A DNA stretch of 64,000 nucleotides from Antennarius striatus (lineage: Eukaryota > Chordata > Actinopteri > Lophiiformes > Antennariidae), in contig NC_090798.1 in assembly GCF_040054535.1 (NCBI RefSeq), forward strand, positions 4,016,501-4,080,500, given 5' to 3'. The notes below the pieces were generated by a model. The model was not told the origin of the DNA. It ran no database searches and was given only the letters and a program-made list of their open reading frames with translations. Both the position numbers and the translations under genes were made by a program. Each line of letters opens with the position of its first letter. The first letter of the stretch is position 1. This document shows positions 19,980 through 64,000 of this stretch, piece by piece.

Positions 19980-22900
19980 CTACTTCTGCTCTTCTAGCGA
20001 CTCCAGCACTGCTCTAAAGATGGCAGCTACAGCCACGGCGCCGGGGTCAGGTAGGGTGACACGCTCAACTGCGATGTAGCTTGCACGCCCTGCCCTCGCT
20101 GTCAGGTCACGGGTTGACTCCGCCCCCAAGGCTGCTCTCTAGGAAGAGAGGGGAGTAATGAAGACTGTTTAGGAGAAATAAGAACGCACACTAGGGAACA
20201 ATTTACTGTGAAAGCACATTAATTCACCTGGACAGCAGTCTGTAGTACAGGCATCCATCCACCAGGTGGTGCTGTGGTTAACTTCATCAGCTCATCAACA
20301 GCAGGACACAATGCGTCCAGCTTGGGAGCAAAGCAAGATCAGCAGGTATACAAATTATACACAAATAAGTTTGTAAATCAGAAAATACTTTGAATAAAAG
20401 TATACGAGAAAATAACTCTTTTACCATCGTTCTGTCGCCAGTGTCTGCACCGCCGTATCTGAAAGATGGTCGTGTTATTTATCTTCACGATCCTTTTTAG
20501 TCATTACAGATTTTGATCTGTGTTTAAATTTTAATAGGGGAAGATATAAAAAAATAAATAATGAAGGCAAATCAAAAGCCCCTGAAAAATTGTGATGTAG
20601 TCCTTTACATTAACTAGAAATCTACAAATACAAATTGCACCAGTGTATGTAGACAAATGGATGTGTTGAATGCAAATGCAGACCCTCACCTTTTCATGGC
20701 TTGTGTCCCAGCATGCATTGCATTTGCCCAGGATGCAGCATCACTCCGCCCCTCGGGCATGTGACCAGCAGCTGCAGTCAGGAACAGACTGTACAACTGA
20801 AAGACATAAAATTAGATTGTTTATGAGGGCAAACAATTGACATTTAGCGCTTGATAACAAAACATAGGACACCAACCGCTCCTGAGGACCCGCCCATCTT
20901 CTCTTGGACCAATCCAGCAAGGACTGACAACAGTTTCCCAGGACAACCAGGGACCACATGATCCTGGAGCCACTCACAAATAGCTGAAAGTGCAATTTTG
21001 AAAGTCTATGTAAAAGATGCTCTTTGATTCTGTCCATCCTCTTGCATGTCATTATAATTTGTTACCACCCTGTGTGTCTTACCTCGAGCAGCCTGTGCAT
21101 GAGTGTTCCCACAGTCTCCATCTCCTGCTGCGCGGTCCAGGGAGTTGAGTTCCTCCTGCTTTTCCAACAAAGTGGAACAAACCCTCTCTAACGCATTCCG
21201 CATCACAAGGCTCAGCGACCCTGGCAGAAAACAAACTATTTGAATATAATAAACAAATGATCAAGATTACAAACATCTTGAATAACTGTGCAGAGATGAC
21301 TGAATTTAAAGCCGTAAGATTGCAGTACCGAGAGCTTTATCTCTATTAAGAGTTTGATAAGGTTACATGATTTTGAGAGATAACTTGAAAGGCAAACAAC
21401 AATGCGATATCCTTTCTGTCTCATGGCTTCATCACATCATATGCAAATTATATACATTGTATATTTTTTAAAACTTTGGATTCCAAACCTTCAGTTTGAG
21501 CGTCGTCCTGTGGATGTGTGATCAAGGATTGTGGATCTGTGATGTAGCTGCGTCCAGTTGAAGGAGCACTGCTGAGGTTTGGCCAAGCGGTGGCGCTGGT
21601 CTTTGCATCTGAATGGATAGAGGATGTTTTAAAATACATTTGTTTATGTGTGTTTGCTCTTTCACTTATATGTTTTTTGTTTCATGTCAGTGTCAGGCAC
21701 ATGTTTAAGATTCCTGCAAAAACCTGTTTGAGTGAAAACTTGGTGTAAAATTAGCTTCAGGTTAAAAAGTTAAAAAAAAGATTTTTCAAGTATAGATATG
21801 GACTGTAGAAAATTTTAATTTCATAATTGTCATTTTTTTGTGGGTTAAACAAAGGAAAATGTGTTCATTAATGAACTTAAGATGTAATGTATTGGTGATT
21901 TTGCACAGAGGTGAGGTGAATCACTCCAGGCCTGATCTTGACACAGAGATAATACTGATGTCGATCGTCTCATCTCAATCTTGGAAAACTTGAAAATAAC
22001 TATTTTTACCACAATATTGAATCAGTGTAGGTCCTCACCAGTGTAACAACTCAATCATACTTTATGTGATGTCTGAACATGCCCACCAAACAGTCTCAGT
22101 GTTTCCTGGTTGGTCCTCATCAGGGTCAGCGACATTCCCGCCATCTCCAGTGATGTCATGAATGACCCGGACATCACCCTGGCAACCACCACACCGCGAC
22201 TCTCTGACGTGATATAAACAGCATGTTTCATTAATGAACATCTCATTTTACAACATCTTCCAGGAAGATGACATGGCAGAGAAGTCAAACGGTCAAAGAA
22301 GGGTTGACTTATATGCTTGTTAAAACATGAAAATTGCAGAATAAATGCATCCATATCTACCCAGACTCATGATGGCCGCTCTCGTAACTACAGCCATCTC
22401 CAGACAAGACAGAGCTCCAAGGTTGTTCACACACACAACAACACTGTCTCCTGCGTGGAAGAGCAGAGACGAGGGGTTCCAAACCAAAACGTTTGAATGC
22501 ATTAATACTCAGCGGAAAGGGAGATAAAACAGATGATGTTGAGAGGACCTGATTTAAGGGGCAGATGTGATTGGCTGTCAATGTTGGTCATGTGATTGAT
22601 CATTGTCTTCACCACCTCATCTGCAGATGTCACCTGATTGACAGCATTAATTAGTAGAAGAAATAAAATGAAATTGGGTCACCTGAGCGTATATCGGTCG
22701 TATAAATGAATCACCTTTGACCTTTTAATTCCAGGTTCACCATGGATTCCTGGAAGAGATGGAAAATACTGGACAGCATTTAAAAACACCTGTGTTTACT
22801 AGCAATCATTCTTAGATATGCTTGGATCAGTGACTTCATTCAAGCGTACTAAATGGTTTGCTCTCTATCCTGCTTTCAATTCAACATACAGTATACACCT

Positions 22901-24334
22901 TCTCCAATTTCTTCATGGTCTCTCACCCAGTCCCAGCTCCATTTCCCCTGGTGGCAGATCGAAAGTAGGCAGGCATCCAGGGACGCTGCATGGAGACAAA
23001 CTCACCCCTAATGTACCTGTCATACATGCCAAAAACATGTTAAGACAGGTGTCTCAGAGTCTCAGATAATCAAGTGAAAAAGAGACTCACCGATCTCCTT
23101 CATGACCTCCGTCACCTTGGCAACAATCTGGTCCAATGAACAGCCTTCTTCTGCTAAGGCACCTGCCAGCTGACAAATTGTGATCAGGAATATTTAAAGG
23201 TGAATATTTTCTGGCATAACAGGCAAATATAATCAAGATGTTAACCTTTGCTCTATGGTACTTGAGTCATACAGTAGTATAAAGAAAACTCCCCAACATC
23301 AGAAGTACTGTAGAATCGAATGAAGTACATCCAAAATAACAGACATAAAAAGAATTGTTTACCTTGTGTATAAGGATAGTACCACACAAGCCTCTCCTCC
23401 CAGCCTTCCTAGGGTTCACAAAGGCACAATCCTCTGCAACTATCACCATGTCAACGGTGACCCCGTGATTGCGGGCTTGCTCTGCAGCCAATCCAAAGTT
23501 GAGGCGGTCGCCGGTGTAGTTCTTCACAATGAGGCAGACTCCTGAGGCTCCTATGGAAGGAGGATTCATTCTTTCACGAATTGTCTTGCTGTCATGAAGA
23601 TTTTGCTGATCCCAGAGAGGTTGGACAGTTAATTGCCCAGGTGTATATTACCTGCATTGTGCACGGACAGAATGGCAGCCAGGATGCTGGCAGGAGGTGG
23701 AGATGCAAACACACCGCCTGCTACAGCTGCTGACAGCATCCCCACACCAACATATCCTGGAGACACAGAGATTAGAGCCAAAATGAGATGTAAGGTTTTA
23801 ACAAGTTCTCTGTGGAGAAGTTTTAAAACGTTCTACCTGCGTGTGCCGGCTCGTGTCCCGATCCACCCCCTGACACCAAGGCCACTTTGCCCCTCAGGTT
23901 GTCCAGGTCGGATCTAAGCACCACTCTGTGGCCCCTCAGCAGAGACAGACCCCCGCTGGCCCGCACCATACCGCACAGAGCCTCGTCCACACAGCTGTCA
24001 GCTGAGTTTATCAACTTCTTTTTGGGCTGACAAATAACAACACAAGAGCACAAAACCTCCATAAATAAGACACTGACTGCATGATGAAGACTTTTAACAG
24101 ATATAGACACTTCAGGATAATGTTTATTTAACTTGATTTTCTCCGTGTGAAGAGAGCGATGTTTGGACTACTTTGGACTCTGATCCTGATGTTCTGAAAG
24201 CTATGCTAACTAGAACAGTGTAACAGGATCATCCTTCGTGTGAATATAAATTCACAAAACGGAGAAACTCGCCACTTTATCCACCTCTTCGGTGACGTTT
24301 GAATAAATCTTTTGATGAATATTTTTACCTCCAT
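19980..24334 (-). CDS. tkfc: triokinase/FMN cyclase (dihydroxyacetone kinase family), complete
   Basis: Seventeen exons (minus): 24329-24334, 23837-24026, 23652-23756, 23363-23550, 23091-23169, 22927-23016, 22715-22749, 22549-22633, 22361-22450, 22087-22203, 21489-21608, 21083-21220, 20877-20983, 20690-20796, 20425-20458, 20228-20320, 19980-20138. Together 1743 nt, 580 residues plus stop (human about 575), with phases agreeing at every junction. Exon 1 codes only Met-Glu. The DAK1 domain shows [25 protein letters not shown] and GLGIHGEPG with the substrate-binding His near 222. The DAK2 (DhaL) domain from about 370 shows [13 protein letters not shown] metal ligands (about 397-409) and [17 protein letters not shown]. 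The enzyme family phosphorylates dihydroxyacetone and D-glyceraldehyde in fructose breakdown in the cytosol and splits FAD to AMP and cyclic FMN. The mammalian protein also restrains MDA5. No catalytic loss seen. Confidence 0.96.
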
Positions 24335-25008
24335 TTGAACTTTTCTTGCTTCTTTTACGTTCCGACAGCAGGTTGACACAGGTGAGAAGCGTCATGTAGC
24401 ATTAAAAATATGGTACAATATAGTACCGGATATACTGTGATTTTGCCTTCAAAATAAAATACACATTTTATAAATCGACTCTGAATTGATATTGTTCAAC
24501 TGTGAGCGCGAACTAGTAATGCGTTTATTTTTTTTATTTTGAAAGTTTGGAAGGAAGTCATGCACAATTTTACAGTAACAGAAGGCAGATGGAAGACAGA
24601 CTTGTCGCTTGCCTTACCTTGAATGGATGAAGTTGGACTTTGTGCCAATATTTAACTGAAATAGTGTGGAACAAACACCCTTTCAATTAAACAACAATAA
24701 TAAGCTAGTTCTAAAAGTATGTTTACAACATTTACAGAAAGTAAACCAAATACAAAACAAACAAAACAAAACAAAAAACGTGGATCAACCCTTTACATGT
24801 TTTTAGAACAAAATTGACATATTTCCTTCTTTAATATATGTCTGACTCTTCTTTCAAATGTCATGAAAATCCATCAGGCATTTTTGGCAGACAAACAAAC
24901 AAAGACAGCACACCACAAAGTTCTAAGGTGGAAATTGTCTCTCGATTGTCATTGCCCTTAAAAGTAGTGTTCCTGCGACAGTTTGACCCTGCTAATAGCT
25001 CCTCTACA

Positions 25009-25011
<3 letters not shown>

Positions 25012-25099
<88 letters not shown>
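25012..25099. repeat. TA dinucleotide microsatellite
   Basis: About 88 bases of uninterrupted (TA)n, self-complementary, between tkfc and exoc6b. Confidence 0.97.
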
Positions 25100-25104
<5 letters not shown>

Positions 25105-25519
25105 TTTAAAAATAGAGTCACGCCAGTATCATTATTGGTTGGATAGTTATTCATAAAAAAATCAAAAAATGAGAAAAAAACATTTTATTTATTTATTGAT
25201 TTATTTATTTTATTAATGACAGACCGAGAAAAAAAAGGAAACAAATAATATGACAACATAAACTCCTTGGCGGAGGTAACAGTAATAATTTATAAACTCT
25301 GTTTTTAGAAAATGACTGAAATAACGATGGTTTCCGTGTGGCGTAAACAATGTAAATAGAAAACAAAAATAACTTGAGGATGGGAAGATAGCTCCGCTCA
25401 CTCGGGCTGCCTCGTAAATACATCGAACCAACCCTCCAGTTTCTCCTGTGTGACGCACGGATCCCAACAGCTCGTCCGTTCGGTTCAGCTCAGCTCTGCT
25501 CGGAACCGTCCAGAGCAAT

Positions 25520-25525
25520 ATGTAG
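25520..25525 (+). promoter_or_regulatory. start-stop upstream ORF (ATG TAG) before exoc6b
   Basis: ATG at 25520-25522 is followed at once by TAG, and the main ATG begins after a single base. The upstream ATG has A at -3 but T at +4; the main ATG has A at -3 and G at +4. Such minimal uORFs can stall or divert initiating ribosomes. Any effect here is inference. Confidence 0.6.
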
Positions 25526-25526
25526 G

Positions 25527-63797
<38,271 letters not shown>

Positions 63798-64000
63798 GTG
63801 AGTATCTGGCTCGTTGTGGTGGCGGAGTGATGTTTACCAGTCCCTTGTTAACTCACCTTGTTAACCCTTCAGCTTTGGCTCTAAATCTCCACTTGAGAGT
63901 TCACCAAACCAGCATGTGAGATGAAAAGAGGAGTGATGCACGTTTGCCTGAATCTGTGGTCACATGTCCAAACCTTTGTGACCAGCATCCAACCAGTTAC

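Larger units (their letters stand above)
24335..25526. promoter_or_regulatory. divergent upstream region of tkfc and exoc6b
   Basis: The start codons of tkfc (minus) and exoc6b (plus) are 1.19 kb apart, head to head. The tkfc-proximal part (24335-24420) and exoc6b-proximal part (about 25380-25526) are richer in CG than the AT-rich middle, which holds a TA microsatellite. No TATA box is assigned with confidence. Shared promoter control is an inference from arrangement only. Confidence 0.45.

Overview
The window is vertebrate nuclear DNA, most likely from a ray-finned (teleost) fish. Small GT-AG exons are separated by AT-rich introns. Very long CA/GT microsatellites and fish-type interspersed repeats (tRNA-like SINEs, hAT, pogo-type MITEs, a Tc1 relic) are scattered throughout. 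The four genes were read by joining exons at splice sites with consistent phase. No bacterial, viral or CRISPR structure was seen.

Layout. (1) 472-2327, minus: 5' part of a TRIM-type RING E3 ligase gene that runs off the left edge. (2) 2329-9937: intergenic, with foldback, MITE, SINE relics and a long TG repeat. (3) 10042-17685, minus: an 18-exon gene for a protein with a proline-rich segment, a Sec23/24-like zinc ribbon and a von Willebrand A domain, resembling the fish family usually named 'circularly permutated Ras protein 1-like'. One exon junction does not keep frame. (4) 17686-19979: intergenic, with a 42-nt foldback and a young SINE. (5) 19980-24334, minus: complete 17-exon tkfc (triokinase/FMN cyclase), 580 codons, with all phases consistent. 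(6) 24335-25526: 1.2 kb shared upstream region between divergent tkfc and exoc6b, with a TA microsatellite. (7) 25527 to the right edge, plus: exoc6b (exocyst subunit Sec15B), 18 exons encoding about 657 residues plus a candidate 30-nt microexon. The last exons lie beyond the window.

The genes are functionally unrelated: ubiquitin ligase, VWA protein, fructose/dihydroxyacetone metabolism, and vesicle tethering. The only arrangement suggesting shared control is the head-to-head tkfc/exoc6b pair.

The most interesting observations are the candidate in-frame microexon in exoc6b with a TGC motif just upstream; a minimal start-stop uORF (ATG TAG) one base before the exoc6b start; a splice donor that is itself the start of a GT microsatellite; an exon-like segment on the opposite strand inside the VWA gene; two hAT elements with recognisable 8-bp target duplications in that gene; and two same-orientation MITE copies flanking exoc6b exons 2-6. 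I did not find a convincing new biological system. Family names come from memory of protein families, not from a search.
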